A DNA stretch of 63,304 nt from Crocinitomicaceae bacterium (GTDB lineage Bacteria > Bacteroidota > Bacteroidia > Flavobacteriales_D > Parvicellaceae), in contig PBNK01000043.1 of the NCBI GenBank assembly GCA_002723085.1, positions 1 through 63,304 of the forward strand. The letters are read 5' to 3'. The notes under the pieces were generated by a model. It made no database searches, was not told where the DNA came from, and worked only from the letters and a program-made list of their open reading frames with translations. Every line of letters starts with the position of its first letter. Positions within the stretch are counted from its first letter, which is position 1. Below, one piece after another: positions 1 through 9,818 of the stretch. The position numbers were made by a program, and so were the translations under genes.

Positions 1-1259
1 AAAGCTTCTAATTCACGAAATTGTGCTTGATCAAGTTTTAGTGTTCCTGAAACTTTTTTCATAGATTTAATTTGAGCACTTCCACCCACTCTAGAAACGG
101 AAATACCAACATTAATAGCAGGACGAATACCTGAATTAAACAAGTTAGACTCTAAGAAAATTTGCCCATCCGTAATTGATATAACATTTGTTGGTATGTA
201 TGCTGATACATCACCCGCCTGAGTCTCAATAATCGGTAATGCAGTAAGTGATCCACCGCCTTTAACTTTACCTTTTAAAGATTCAGGTAAATCATTCATT
301 TGATTTGCTATTTCGTCAGAATTATTGATTTTAGCAGCCCTTTCTAATAACCTTGAGTGTAAGTAGAATACATCACCAGGGTAAGCTTCTCTTCCCGGAG
401 GTCTTCTTAATAATAAGGAAACCTCTCTATATGCTACCGCTTGCTTTGACAAGTCATCAAAAATAATTAATGCAGGCCTTCCAGTGTCTCTAAAATATTC
501 TCCAATAGCAGCTCCAGTAAATGGTGCGTAAAATTGCATTGGTGCAGAATCAGAAGCATTAGCAGCAACAATAACTGTATAGTCCATAGCACATGCAGCC
601 TCAAGTTTATTTACTATTCCAGCAATTGTTGACCCTTTTTGACCAATAGCAACATAAATACAAAATACAGGCTCACCTCTATCGTAAAATTCTTTTTGGT
701 TAATGATAGTATCAATACAAACCGTTGTTTTTCCTGTTTGTCTATCTCCAATCACTAACTCTCTTTGACCTCTTCCTACAGGAATCATGGCATCAATTGC
801 TTTAACACCAGTTTGAAGTGGTTCGTTTACAGGTTGTCTGTAAATTACACCTGGAGCTTTTCTTTCAATAGGCATTTCAAACAAATCTCCATCAATAGGC
901 CCTTTACCATCAATTGGTTCACCCAATGTATTGACTACTCTGCCTAACATTTTTTCTCCAACCTTAACAGAAGCAATTCTACCAGTTCTTTTAACCGTAT
1001 CACCCTCTTTAATTTCATTTGAAGCTCCAAGAAGTACAGCCCCAACATTATCTTCTTCTAGGTTAAGTGCAATACCCTGTAATCCGTTTTCAAATTCAAT
1101 AAGTTCCCCATATTGAACACTTCCAAGGCCATAAATTCTAGCGATTCCATCGCCAATTTGTAGTACTGTTCCAACTTCTTCTAGTTGAGCTTCTGATTTA
1201 AAACCAGATAATTGCTCTCTAAGAATTGCTGAAACCTCAGCTGGTTTAATTTCTGCCAT
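1..1259 (-). CDS. atpA: F1Fo ATP synthase subunit alpha, 3' end outside the window
   Basis: Nucleotide-binding alpha subunit of the F1 head, which forms the catalytic hexamer with beta. The start is the ATG at 1259; the product begins [17 protein letters not shown], the usual N-terminal helix of alpha, followed by a beta-barrel segment ending in [10 protein letters not shown]. The frame then stays open to the left edge and includes the P-loop region near 720-760, complementary to GDRQTGKTT. About 420 codons are present and roughly 100 are missing from the C terminus. It follows atpH by 11 bases as the last visible gene of the operon; atpG would be expected next but is outside the window. Very secure. 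Confidence 0.96.
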   Translation of the reverse strand, partial: MAEIKPAEVSAILREQLSGFKSEAQLEEVGTVLQIGDGIARIYGLGSVQYGELIEFENGLQGIALNLEEDNVGAVLLGASNEIKEGDTVKRTGRIASVKVGEKMLGRVVNTLGEPIDGKGPIDGDLFEMPIERKAPGVIYRQPVNEPLQTGVKAIDAMIPVGRGQRELVIGDRQTGKTTVCIDTIINQKEFYDRGEPVFCIYVAIGQKGSTIAGIVNKLEAACAMDYTVIVAANASDSAPMQFYAPFTGAAIGEYFRDTGRPALIIFDDLSKQAVAYREVSLLLRRPPGREAYPGDVFYLHSRLLERAAKINNSDEIANQMNDLPESLKGKVKGGGSLTALPIIETQAGDVSAYIPTNVISITDGQIFLESNLFNSGIRPAINVGISVSRVGGSAQIKSMKKVSGTLKLDQAQFRELEA

Positions 1260-1270
1260 TGTTTTGATTT

Positions 1271-1828
1271 TTAGAAATCCTTTATGTAAAGGTTTTTGTT
1301 ATATGTTTTTTTTAAGTCTTTAATTGTGCGAATAACACTAGTATCTATTTGTTTGTCGCCCATTCGAATAATTGCACCACCAATTATCTTTTCATCTACT
1401 ATTTCTTCTAATTCTACTTCGTTTTTATCTCCGCTTTTGATAAACTTTATTAATTCTTTCTTAAGATCAGCGTCAATAGGTTGAGCAGTAACTACAGATG
1501 CTGTAGTTACATTATTGTGAGCTTTATATAAACTAATAAAGCTTGATGAAATATCAGCAAGTAAACTTTCTCTTTTCTTATTGGTAATGATAGCAACAAA
1601 AGCCATGCTTACTTTTGAAAATTTATTTTTAAATATTTGATTTAAAATGGAAATTTTTTTATCAGTATTAACAATAGGGCTTTTTAACATTAAAGATAAA
1701 TCTTTGTTTTCTATACAAGATTTATTTAGTAATGTCATGTCGTTAAAACAAGCGTCTAATGATTTTTGCTCAATTGCTAAATTTAGCAATGCCTTTGCAT
1801 ATCTATTACTTACTTTAGATTGTGCCAT
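1271..1828 (-). CDS. atpH: F1Fo ATP synthase subunit delta
   Basis: Peripheral-stalk subunit (OSCP) linking the top of the F1 head to the b subunits. The 185-residue product has the family length. It begins with an N-terminal helical domain containing [13 protein letters not shown] and ends with the C-terminal signature region around residues 140-170 ([19 protein letters not shown]), in which the GG and the IDxS pattern are typical of OSCP. Its start lies directly against the atpF stop at 1829 and atpA follows after 11 bases, so the three genes are read as one message. Nothing unusual was seen. Confidence 0.95.
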   Translation of the reverse strand: MAQSKVSNRYAKALLNLAIEQKSLDACFNDMTLLNKSCIENKDLSLMLKSPIVNTDKKISILNQIFKNKFSKVSMAFVAIITNKKRESLLADISSSFISLYKAHNNVTTASVVTAQPIDADLKKELIKFIKSGDKNEVELEEIVDEKIIGGAIIRMGDKQIDTSVIRTIKDLKKTYNKNLYIKDF

Positions 1829-2332
1829 TTAATTTAATTCTGTTGCTTTAAGTGCTTTAGCAATTAATTCTTTTTGTTTTTTAGCGTCTGTTAATTCTGC
1901 TTTTACAATTTTTTCAGCCATTTCTATTGAAATATCAGCAACTTGATTTTTTAATTCAGTCATTGCTTTCATTTTTTCATTGGTAATTTGCTCTTTTGCT
2001 GAAGTAATTATTTTTTCAGCTTCTTCAGCTGCTTTATTTTTAGCTTCACCAACAATTTTTTCTTTGATATCTCTAGCTTCCTTAAGTAGAGCATCTCTTT
2101 CTAACCTTGCATCAGATAATATTTTTTCATTATTAGCGGTAAGTTCTGCCATTTCTTCTTTAGCCTTCTCTGCTGAAGATAATGCTTCTTCGATTGAATT
2201 GTTTCTGTCGTCAACAGCTTTTAAAATAGGTTTCCAAGCAAACTTTTTTAATAAAATCAACAATAAGATAAAGACAACACATGTCCAAAACATTAATCCA
2301 ATTGCCGGAGTAACTAGTTCCATCGGGTTCAT
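1829..2332 (-). CDS. atpF: F1Fo ATP synthase subunit b
   Basis: Membrane-anchored stator subunit that holds the F1 head against rotation. Residues 8-28 form one hydrophobic helix (IGLMFWTCVVFILLLILLKKF). It is followed by a long charged, alanine-rich coiled coil to residue 167, with the conserved early WKPI and many Glu/Lys heptads. The length of 167 residues is normal. It lies between atpE (80-base gap upstream) and atpH (no gap downstream). Only one b-type gene is visible, so the stator is presumably a b homodimer. Confidence 0.95.
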   Translation of the reverse strand: MNPMELVTPAIGLMFWTCVVFILLLILLKKFAWKPILKAVDDRNNSIEEALSSAEKAKEEMAELTANNEKILSDARLERDALLKEARDIKEKIVGEAKNKAAEEAEKIITSAKEQITNEKMKAMTELKNQVADISIEMAEKIVKAELTDAKKQKELIAKALKATELN

Positions 2333-2411
2333 AATCTTAATTTTTTTGTAGAATTAGCTGCAACCAACCGTTGCAGCATTAATCCTATAATTTAACTTAA
2401 TGATAAGTTGA

Positions 2412-2639
<228 letters not shown>

Positions 2640-2651
2640 TTAAACAATATG

Positions 2652-3785
2652 TTAGTGGTGTTCTACTGTAGCTAACCCAATAAAAAGCGAGGTTAACAAT
2701 GTAAAAATATAAGCCTGTAAAAAAGCCACCAATACTTCAATGAGGTACATGAACAAAACAAAGACCACAGAAACTGGAGCAACACCAAATGCGCCACCGT
2801 CTCCTAAGCCACTTTGAGCCATGAAAATCAATGAAATTAAACTTAATATTATAATGTGTCCAGCAGAAATGTTTGCGAAAAGTCGAATCATTAATGCAAA
2901 AGGTTTTGTGAAAATCCCAACAATTTCTATTGGAATCATAATTGGCATAAGAGCTAAAGGAACACCTGGTGGTTTAAAAATATGACCCCAATAACCTTTG
3001 TTCCCTGAAACATTAGTAACAATTAATGTAATGAAAGACAATACTAAAGTTATTGCAATATTTCCAGTAACATTGGCAGAACCAGGTAAAAGACCCAACA
3101 AGTTATTCATTAAGATAAAGAAAAACAAAGTCAATAAATAGGGTAAAAACTTTTGGTATTTTGCTCCAACATTTGGCTTTACAATATCATCTCTAACAAA
3201 AAGAACTAATGGTTCAAGAAAAGAAAGCAACCCTTTTGGAGCTCCTTTTGTTTTTTTTGATTTCATCCCAGAAATTCCAAAAAGCAATAAAAGCAAAACA
3301 AGCGCAATTAGCATTGAAGCTACATTTTTAGTAATTGAAATATCAATTGGTTTTGTAGCATTATAAGTTAATTCTCCAGTTTCTGAATCTGTTTGAATGT
3401 TTAAATGAGTTTCACCATCATTTAATTGGTATATCTTACCATGAAGATTTACAAACTTTGAACCTTTACTTTCAACGACATTATGACCGTGTTCATCATG
3501 ATGAAATGCACTAGACATAAACACATGTAAACCATTAGAATATAGAATAATCGGAAGAGGTATAGTTACAGAACCATCACCTTCACCCCATAAATGCCAT
3601 TCATGTGAATCAGAAATATGATGCATTATTGCTGGAACAGGGTTATATAATTCTCCTTCTTCAACTTCATCTTTATGATTTGAATTAGGATGTTGCTCAT
3701 TGACAATGTTCTCTGCAAAAGAGAAAAGACTAAACGATAAAAACGAGATAATTATAAGTGACGTTCGAAGTGTAATATTTAGCAT
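2652..3785 (-). CDS. atpB: F1Fo ATP synthase subunit a, with long N-terminal extension
   Basis: Stator subunit forming the ion half-channels beside the c ring. The first 25 residues are a signal-like segment ending SFAEN. About 120 residues rich in His, Asp and Glu follow, for example HHDEHGHN, and would lie outside the inner membrane. The conserved membrane domain spans about residues 150-377, with the essential arginine in FALMIRLFANISAGH and a C-terminal FTLLTSLFIGLA. Total length of 377 is well above the roughly 270 residues of the E. coli protein. Extended a subunits are common in Bacteroidota. It is separated from atpE by 30 bases. Confidence 0.94.
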   Translation of the reverse strand: MLNITLRTSLIIISFLSFSLFSFAENIVNEQHPNSNHKDEVEEGELYNPVPAIMHHISDSHEWHLWGEGDGSVTIPLPIILYSNGLHVFMSSAFHHDEHGHNVVESKGSKFVNLHGKIYQLNDGETHLNIQTDSETGELTYNATKPIDISITKNVASMLIALVLLLLLFGISGMKSKKTKGAPKGLLSFLEPLVLFVRDDIVKPNVGAKYQKFLPYLLTLFFFILMNNLLGLLPGSANVTGNIAITLVLSFITLIVTNVSGNKGYWGHIFKPPGVPLALMPIMIPIEIVGIFTKPFALMIRLFANISAGHIIILSLISLIFMAQSGLGDGGAFGVAPVSVVFVLFMYLIEVLVAFLQAYIFTLLTSLFIGLATVEHH

Positions 3786-3859
3786 AGCTTAAGCTTGAAC
3801 TTTAAAATTCGGCCAAAATTAGTCAATTATTTTAATGCAAAAAGTATTTTGCTAAAAAA

Positions 3860-4225
3860 TTAAAGAACTAGTTTTTTTGTACTCAAGAGATCTAAAATTA
3901 AGTAGAAAAAATAAGCAAAGAAAAAATGGTATATATACCATTTATCAGCATCTTCATAGCCAATAATTATTGGCAATAAAAATAACACACAAATAAGCAT
4001 TCGCCCAATATTAATAGCTAAAAAAATCATTGGAGATGTGTTGTTTTTTTTGCTTAGTTTTTTTTGTAGCCATTTAGTAATTAACGTTAGTAGGAATAAA
4101 AACACATGAATAATTAAAATATTAATCAATTGATTATTGATTAATAGCAAATAACTTAGAATTAAATGCACTAAGTTTCCAACTAATGCATAAATGGATA
4201 ATTTCATATAAGATTTATTTAACAT
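3860..4225 (-). CDS. Small four-helix membrane protein of the ATP synthase operon
   Basis: Unknown function. The product is almost entirely membrane: four hydrophobic stretches at roughly residues 8-28, 30-50, 70-90 and 95-112, separated by short basic loops such as KWLQKKLSKKN. I place the start at the ATG at 4225, giving 121 residues and an 11-base overlap with the preceding gene. An ATG at 4207 just after that gene's stop is also possible; the frame is open from 4264. Its position between atpZ/I and atpB matches the slot where flavobacteria often carry a small membrane protein. A role in assembly of the Fo sector is only inferred from position. Confidence 0.8.
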   Translation of the reverse strand: MLNKSYMKLSIYALVGNLVHLILSYLLLINNQLINILIIHVFLFLLTLITKWLQKKLSKKNNTSPMIFLAINIGRMLICVLFLLPIIIGYEDADKWYIYHFFFAYFFYLILDLLSTKKLVL

Positions 4226-4430
4226 TAGAAACTTCTTTATAAACAAAATAAAGTGCTGCGGCAATTGAAATTAATGAAAGCACTATTGTTAATATTGGTT
4301 TTTTAAAAGAGAAGTAATCATCTAAATAATTACCTGAGTAACAACCAAAAAAAATAACAACTCCCATTTGAATAGCCAATGAAGAGAAACGTAAATAGGC
4401 GTTATAATTTGATTTATGATTTTTTGACAT
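4215..4430 (-). CDS. AtpZ/AtpI family protein
   Basis: Small membrane protein of the AtpZ/AtpI group, the leading gene of many ATP synthase operons. Family members have been linked to c-ring assembly or Mg/Ca uptake for the synthase. The 71-residue product has two hydrophobic helices (about 16-34 and 44-64) joined by a short loop with GNYLDDYF. The pattern of Gly-containing helix 1, YLDxxF and a second helix ending in YKE is characteristic. It is the first gene of the minus-strand operon and diverges from the PBP gene at 4533. Confidence 0.88.
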   Translation of the reverse strand: MSKNHKSNYNAYLRFSSLAIQMGVVIFFGCYSGNYLDDYFSFKKPILTIVLSLISIAAALYFVYKEVSNVK

Positions 4431-4490
4431 AATTTGTTAATCGTAAAATTAGTTATTAAAACGGCAGAACTAATTCTAAAAGTTATCTTT

Positions 4491-4518
4491 TTTGAATTTT
4501 AAAAATTACCTTTATTTG
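4491..4518 (+). promoter_or_regulatory. Candidate Bacteroidota-type promoter for the PBP gene
   Basis: TTTG at 4491-4494 and TATTTG at 4513-4518 are 18 bases apart. This approximates the Bacteroidota sigma-A pattern (TTTG, about 19 bases, TAnnTTTG), but the second box lacks one or two bases of the consensus. The ATG follows 15 bases later. The surroundings are very AT-rich, so chance matches are likely. Confidence 0.3.
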
Positions 4519-4532
4519 TATTAAATTTTTAC

Positions 4533-7037
4533 ATGGCTTCAAATTTTAAAATAAAATTCAACAAAAAATTTTTATTATTGTTACTCCCCTGGGTTTTTAT
4601 TACATCCCTATTTTCATTTATTTATTTTGGGGTTTATAAACCAGCGTTAAAAGATCTACCAGATATAAAAACTTTAGAAAATCCAGTAACCCACTTAGCT
4701 AGCATCATATATAGTTCTGACATGAAAGTTTTGGGTAAATATTTTGATGAAAACAGAGTAAATGTTCATTTTAATGATTTGCCAAAACACTTAGTAAATG
4801 CATTAATTGCAACCGAAGATGAAAGGTTTAGAGAGCACTCAGGAATTGACGTTAGAGCTCTTTCTAGAGCCGTTTGGGGACAAATAACATTTAATCCTAA
4901 AGGTGGAGGGTCAACCATTACCATGCAATTGGCAAAAAACTTGTTTACCGATGACCCAAGTCGTGGAAAAATAGAAAGGGTGCTTCAAAAAGTGAAAGAA
5001 GGAATCATTACACCAATGTTAGAGCGGGCATATACAAAAGATGAAATCATTACAATGTATTTAAACAAATTAGACTTTGTAAACAATGCAGTTGGAATCA
5101 ATAGCGCAGCAAAAATTTATTTTAATAAGAAACCTATAGATTTAAATTTACAAGAATCAGCAATGTTGGTTGGCATGGCTAAAAACCCATCTTTATTTAA
5201 TCCTTTGAAATTCCCCAATAATGCCAAAAATCGAAGATCAGTCGTTTTAAGCCAAATGTTGAAAAACAATTTCATTTCCAAAAAAACATATGACTCCATC
5301 AATGAATTGCCATTGGGAATCAATTTTAAAAAAGAAAACCATATTGAAGGCATTGCCCCATATTTTAGACAAGAGTTAAAAAAGACAGTAAAAAAGGTAT
5401 TATCAAAAAGAGATAAAAATGGTAAATTTTTAATTTCAAAACCAGATGGATCAAAGTATGATCTTTATGTAGACGGATTAAAAATATACACCACTATTGA
5501 TACTAGGTTTCAAAAACATGCTGAAACCGCTGTAACTGAGCATTTAGGGAATTATTTGCAAGAAAAATTCAATAATCAATCTAAAATAAAATCAAGCAAA
5601 TACCCACCCTTTTTTATTGGAAATGATTCTAAAAAAGGCAAAATAAGTATTGAAGCCGCAAAACGAATAATAAATAGGGGCGTTAGAGAAACAATGATTT
5701 ATAAAACTTTGACAGGACAAGCATGCAGTGTTTGTCAGAGGCCTAATGTCGATTCAACAGAAAATGGATATAAATGTTCTTATTGTGGAGCAATAAGCCC
5801 TGTTAAGTCAAAGGAAGAAATCAATGAGGTTTTACAAACTAAAAGAAAAGTTAAAGTATTTGATTGGAAATCTCCAAATTATGAAAAAGACACATTGCTC
5901 TCTCCCTTTGAAGTAGTTAGATATAATAAAGGAATATTAAGAGCAGGGTTGATGTCAATTGATCCTCATAACGGCCATATTAAAGCTTGGGTGGGTGGAC
6001 CTAACTTTAAATATTTTAGATATGACATGGTTAAACAAGGAAAAAGGCAAGTGGGGTCTACCTTTAAACCATTTGTATACGCAACAGCCATTGAATCCGG
6101 AATTATTCAGCCATGCACAGAAGTTCCTGATGTTGAATATTGTATTGAAGTTCCATTTAATAAAAATAGAAATAAAATGTGGTGCCCAGGAAATGCAGGA
6201 GAGAAATTTACAGGTGCTCCAATGCCAATTTATTATGCATTAGCAAATTCTATGAACAACATTACAGCAAGCATTATAAAAAAAGGCTCAATGATAAATA
6301 ATGTTTATAGCAGACTTCCTCAACTTGGGATTGATACTGCAAATCCTAATTTAAAACCTGTCCCCTCTATGGCTTTAGGGGTTTTTGATTTGTCGGTTTT
6401 TGAAATGGTAAGTGCTTCATCAGCATTTGCAAATCAAGGAGTATATATTGACCCTGTTTATTTAATTAGAATTGAAGATAAGTTTGGAAATGTAATTTTT
6501 GAATCAAACCAAAAAGTTACTCAAGTATGGAATAAAGAAACAGCATATTCTATGTTAGAAATAATGAAATTGGTTACAAAAGGGGTTAAACACCCAACCT
6601 TAAAAAATGCTAATGGGAAATCAAAAAGAGCAGGAACCGCTCAAAGAATTAGGTATAAAGAATCTGAAAGTCGTCCTTATGCAGGAATTACTCAGCAACC
6701 AATAGCTGGAAAAACAGGAACAACCCAAAATAATGCAGATGGATGGTTTATGGGCTTAACACCAGACCTAGTTACCGGAGTGTGGGTTGGCGCTGAAGAT
6801 AAACAGGTCAGGTTTTATAATACAGCGTATGGCCAAGGAGCAAATACAGCTTTGCCAATATTTGCATATTACACAAAGTTTATAAATGCGGATGAAAACT
6901 TAAACGTTTCAACTGGCGATTTTAAAATGCCAGAAACCCTTATAAATTCGCCTTTAGATTGTATTAATGATTCAAAAATTAATGAACCCACAAATGACGA
7001 TGGCTGGGGCGAAGATTTAGAAAATGAAGATTGGTAA
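4533..7037 (+). CDS. Class A penicillin-binding protein (PBP1A-like)
   Basis: Bifunctional peptidoglycan synthase: a GT51 glycosyltransferase polymerises lipid II and a transpeptidase cross-links the glycan. One N-terminal membrane helix lies at about residues 12-34. The GT51 motifs are EDERFREHSGID (catalytic Glu, about 97) and GGGSTITMQLAKNLF. The transpeptidase domain carries SxxK in VGSTFKP, SxN in ANSMNN and KTGTTQNNADGWF. Between the domains, four cysteines (about residues 398, 401, 415 and 418; CSVC and CSYC) form a zinc-ribbon-like CX2CX13CX2C pattern. The C terminus is acidic. The 834-residue length is normal for the class. The gene stands first on the plus strand, divergent from the ATP synthase operon. 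Confidence 0.95.
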   Translation: MASNFKIKFNKKFLLLLLPWVFITSLFSFIYFGVYKPALKDLPDIKTLENPVTHLASIIYSSDMKVLGKYFDENRVNVHFNDLPKHLVNALIATEDERFREHSGIDVRALSRAVWGQITFNPKGGGSTITMQLAKNLFTDDPSRGKIERVLQKVKEGIITPMLERAYTKDEIITMYLNKLDFVNNAVGINSAAKIYFNKKPIDLNLQESAMLVGMAKNPSLFNPLKFPNNAKNRRSVVLSQMLKNNFISKKTYDSINELPLGINFKKENHIEGIAPYFRQELKKTVKKVLSKRDKNGKFLISKPDGSKYDLYVDGLKIYTTIDTRFQKHAETAVTEHLGNYLQEKFNNQSKIKSSKYPPFFIGNDSKKGKISIEAAKRIINRGVRETMIYKTLTGQACSVCQRPNVDSTENGYKCSYCGAISPVKSKEEINEVLQTKRKVKVFDWKSPNYEKDTLLSPFEVVRYNKGILRAGLMSIDPHNGHIKAWVGGPNFKYFRYDMVKQGKRQVGSTFKPFVYATAIESGIIQPCTEVPDVEYCIEVPFNKNRNKMWCPGNAGEKFTGAPMPIYYALANSMNNITASIIKKGSMINNVYSRLPQLGIDTANPNLKPVPSMALGVFDLSVFEMVSASSAFANQGVYIDPVYLIRIEDKFGNVIFESNQKVTQVWNKETAYSMLEIMKLVTKGVKHPTLKNANGKSKRAGTAQRIRYKESESRPYAGITQQPIAGKTGTTQNNADGWFMGLTPDLVTGVWVGAEDKQVRFYNTAYGQGANTALPIFAYYTKFINADENLNVSTGDFKMPETLINSPLDCINDSKINEPTNDDGWGEDLENEDW

Positions 7038-7047
7038 AAAATAATAT

Positions 7048-7746
7048 ATGATAAATAAAGAAGTTAAAAATGCAGTTGAAGCATGTAAGGATATAAAAAG
7101 TGGAATGACCATAATGTTAGGAGGGTTTGGCCTCTGTGGAATTCCTGAAAACTGCATTCAAACATTAGTAAATAAGGAGATCAATAATTTAACATGTATT
7201 TCTAATAATGCTGGTGTTGATGATTTCGGATTAGGTCTGCTTTTACAAAAGCGACAAATTAAAAAAATGGTCTCTTCATATGTAGGTGAAAATGATGAAT
7301 TTGAGCGACAAATGTTATCAGGAGAACTTGAGGTTGATTTAATTCCACAAGGCAGTTTGGCAGAAAGGTGCAGAGCTGGTGGGGCTGGGATTCCTGCTTT
7401 TTTCACTCCAGCAGGTTACGGAACTGAAGTAGGCCAAGGAAAAGAGGTTAGGAAATTTAATGGTAAACCTCATATTCTTGAAACAGCATTAACAGCAGAT
7501 TATGCTATTGTAAAAGCATGGAAAGGCGATAAGGCAGGAAATTTAATTTATAAAGGAACCGCAAGAAATTTTAATCCACCAATGGCTATGGCTGGAAAAA
7601 TTACTATTGCTGAAGTTGAAGAATTGGTTGAACCAGGAGAGTTAAACCCTAACGAAATTCATACTCCTGGAATTTTTGTCCAGCATATTTTTCAAGGTGA
7701 AAAATATGAGAAAAGAATAGAACAAAGAACGGTAATAAAAAATTAA
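7048..7746 (+). CDS. scoA: 3-oxoacid CoA-transferase subunit A
   Basis: Subunit A of a succinyl-CoA:3-ketoacid (acetoacetate) CoA-transferase, which activates acetoacetate with CoA from succinyl-CoA in ketone-body, butyrate or branched-chain catabolism. The 232-residue product has the family N terminus ([20 protein letters not shown]), the glycine-rich [17 protein letters not shown] motif at about residues 110-126, and a C-terminal PGIFVQHIF. It starts 10 bases after the PBP gene and its partner B gene follows after 2 bases, so the two are certainly co-translated. The symbol reflects the bacterial family; AtoD-type specificity cannot be excluded. Confidence 0.93.
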   Translation: MINKEVKNAVEACKDIKSGMTIMLGGFGLCGIPENCIQTLVNKEINNLTCISNNAGVDDFGLGLLLQKRQIKKMVSSYVGENDEFERQMLSGELEVDLIPQGSLAERCRAGGAGIPAFFTPAGYGTEVGQGKEVRKFNGKPHILETALTADYAIVKAWKGDKAGNLIYKGTARNFNPPMAMAGKITIAEVEELVEPGELNPNEIHTPGIFVQHIFQGEKYEKRIEQRTVIKN

Positions 7747-7748
7747 AC

Positions 7749-8411
7749 ATGGCATTAGATAAAAATGGAATTGCAAAAAGAATTGCACAAGAATTGAGAG
7801 ATAGATGGTATGTTAATTTAGGCATTGGAATACCAACTTTAGTAGCTAATCATATACCTAAAGGAATATCTGTAGAATTTCAATCTGAAAATGGAATTTT
7901 AGGAATGGGCCCATTTCCAATTGAAGGAACAGAAGATGCAGATCTTATTAACGCTGGAAAACAAACAATAACCTCTCTTCCTGGCGCAGTATTTTTTGAT
8001 TCTTCAACCAGTTTTAGCATGATAAGAGGACAACATGTTCAGCTCACAGTTTTAGGAGCTATGGAGGTAAGTGAAAACGGAGATATAGCTAATTGGAAAA
8101 TACCAGGAAAAATGGTTAAAGGAATGGGAGGAGCTATGGACCTTGTTGCTAGTGCTGATAACATTATCGTTGCCATGATGCATACTAACAAAAAAGGGGA
8201 AAGCAAACTGCTTTCCAATTGTTCGCTTCCACTAACTGGCGTTAATTGCGTAAAGAAAGTAGTTACTAATTTAGCCGTTATGGATATTCTTGATTCAGGC
8301 GGGTTTCGTTTAATTGAAAGGGCTCCGGGAGTTTCTGTTGAAGAAATTAAAAACGCAACGGCTGGGAAATTGATTGTTGAAGGTCATGTTCCTGAAATGT
8401 CAATTAGTTAA
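7749..8411 (+). CDS. scoB: 3-oxoacid CoA-transferase subunit B
   Basis: Catalytic partner of the preceding gene. The active-site glutamate that forms the CoA thioester is in SENGILGMGP at about residue 48. The protein opens with the usual IAKRIAQELRDRWYVNLGIGIP and keeps the conserved GAVFFDSSTSFSMIRGQH and GKMVKGMGGAMDLV blocks. The length of 220 residues is typical. The pair forms a heterotetramer in characterised enzymes. Its TAA at 8409-8411 is immediately followed by the TTG start of the next gene, suggesting transcription together. Confidence 0.94.
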   Translation: MALDKNGIAKRIAQELRDRWYVNLGIGIPTLVANHIPKGISVEFQSENGILGMGPFPIEGTEDADLINAGKQTITSLPGAVFFDSSTSFSMIRGQHVQLTVLGAMEVSENGDIANWKIPGKMVKGMGGAMDLVASADNIIVAMMHTNKKGESKLLSNCSLPLTGVNCVKKVVTNLAVMDILDSGGFRLIERAPGVSVEEIKNATAGKLIVEGHVPEMSIS

Positions 8412-9818
8412 TTGTTGCCATCAAAAAAAATATGGCTTAACAGTAAAAACGTTGTTTACTATCTAATTTTAATACAGTTATTTACATTATTTAATATTAA
8501 GCCTTGGAAGGGAGCCGAAACAAAAGACGCCCTAATTAATAATGATATAATATCTTATTATGCTTATTTACCTGCAACATTTATCCATAAAGACATAACT
8601 TTAAGTTTTACAGAGACAGATTCTGTTGACTATTGGGCCGAACGTAAATTTTGGCCAGAAACATCCCCAAATGGAGGAAAAGTTATAAAAACAACCATGG
8701 GAATGTCATTGTTATATTCTCCATTTTTCTTTTTAAGTCATTTATACGCTAGTTTTTCTAGCTCTTTTGATGCAAATGGTTTTTCAAAACCCTATGAAAT
8801 TGGACTTGCATTTTCTTGTTTATTATATTTATTTATTGGTTTTTTCTTCTTAAGAAAGGCATTGTCAAAGTGTTTTTCTGACAACATTACCTCTTTTGTT
8901 TTGATATGTATTTTTTTAGGAACTAATCTTTTTTATTATTCGACAACAGAGCCATGTATGTCACATGCATACACCTTTTCTTTAACAGGTTTTTTTATTT
9001 ATTATGTCCCAATATGGCTTAATAAATTCAATTTCAAATCTGCCTTGATTTTTGGTTTTATTTCGGGGCTTTTAGTTTTAATTAGGCCTACTAATGTTAT
9101 AATTATTTGCATGATTTTAACATATGGAATTCATTCATTAAACGGAGCTAAAAACAGACTTAATTGGCTTTATAAACATAAAAAACTTTTGTTGGTTTCC
9201 ATTGTAATAGGCTTTCTGGTTTTTACTCCTCAACTAGTTTATTGGAAGACTATTACAGGCGATTGGCTTTTTAACTCATATGTTGGTGAGCAATTTTATT
9301 TTAATAACCCTAAAATAATGGAGTTCTTGTTTAGCTATAGAAAAGGGTGGCTCCTTTATACTCCAATAATGGGATTATTTATATGGGGAATATATAGGTT
9401 GTTTCAAAGTAAAAACCCATGGGCTTTGTCTAGTTTATTTTCAGTCTTGGTTTGTGTTTTTGTCTTTTCTAGCTGGTGGTGCTGGTGGTATGGTGGAAGT
9501 TTTGGAATGAGGTGTATGATTGATTTTTATCCAATTTTTGCTTTTGGACTAGCTGCTTGTTTTAATGGTTTTAAAAATTATTTAATTTTTATAATACCGT
9601 TTGTATTTATTATACTGAATATTTATCAAACGCTTCAAAGAAGAAATTTGGTTATTCATTGGGATAGTATGACAAAAGAATCTTATTGGCATTTTTTCAC
9701 AACACTTAAAATGAAAAATGAAGAAAACTGGCAAAAACAAACGGAATTATTGTCAAAACCTGATTACGATAAAGCAAAAAAAGGTGAAAAAGAATATGAA
9801 TTTTCAGTTTTTAATTAA
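8412..9818 (+). CDS. Polytopic membrane protein, possible GT-C glycosyltransferase
   Basis: About ten hydrophobic helices across 468 residues, with a short soluble loop early on (DYWAERKFWPE, about residues 75-85) and a hydrophilic C terminus. This layout, with acidic residues after helix 1 (NNDIISYYAYLPA), resembles membrane sugar transferases that use polyprenyl-phosphate donors, but I see no decisive motif. The first in-frame ATG is at about residue 96, which would remove the first helix, so I accept the TTG at 8412, abutting the scoB stop; a second TTG follows at once. Its stop overlaps the stop of the convergent LytTR gene by four bases. Confidence 0.8.
   Translation: MLPSKKIWLNSKNVVYYLILIQLFTLFNIKPWKGAETKDALINNDIISYYAYLPATFIHKDITLSFTETDSVDYWAERKFWPETSPNGGKVIKTTMGMSLLYSPFFFLSHLYASFSSSFDANGFSKPYEIGLAFSCLLYLFIGFFFLRKALSKCFSDNITSFVLICIFLGTNLFYYSTTEPCMSHAYTFSLTGFFIYYVPIWLNKFNFKSALIFGFISGLLVLIRPTNVIIICMILTYGIHSLNGAKNRLNWLYKHKKLLLVSIVIGFLVFTPQLVYWKTITGDWLFNSYVGEQFYFNNPKIMEFLFSYRKGWLLYTPIMGLFIWGIYRLFQSKNPWALSSLFSVLVCVFVFSSWWCWWYGGSFGMRCMIDFYPIFAFGLAACFNGFKNYLIFIIPFVFIILNIYQTLQRRNLVIHWDSMTKESYWHFFTTLKMKNEENWQKQTELLSKPDYDKAKKGEKEYEFSVFN

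Noticed and set aside
765-1116. Plus-strand open frames at 765-947 and 931-1116
   Set aside because: They lie opposite the secure atpA gene and have no independent support.
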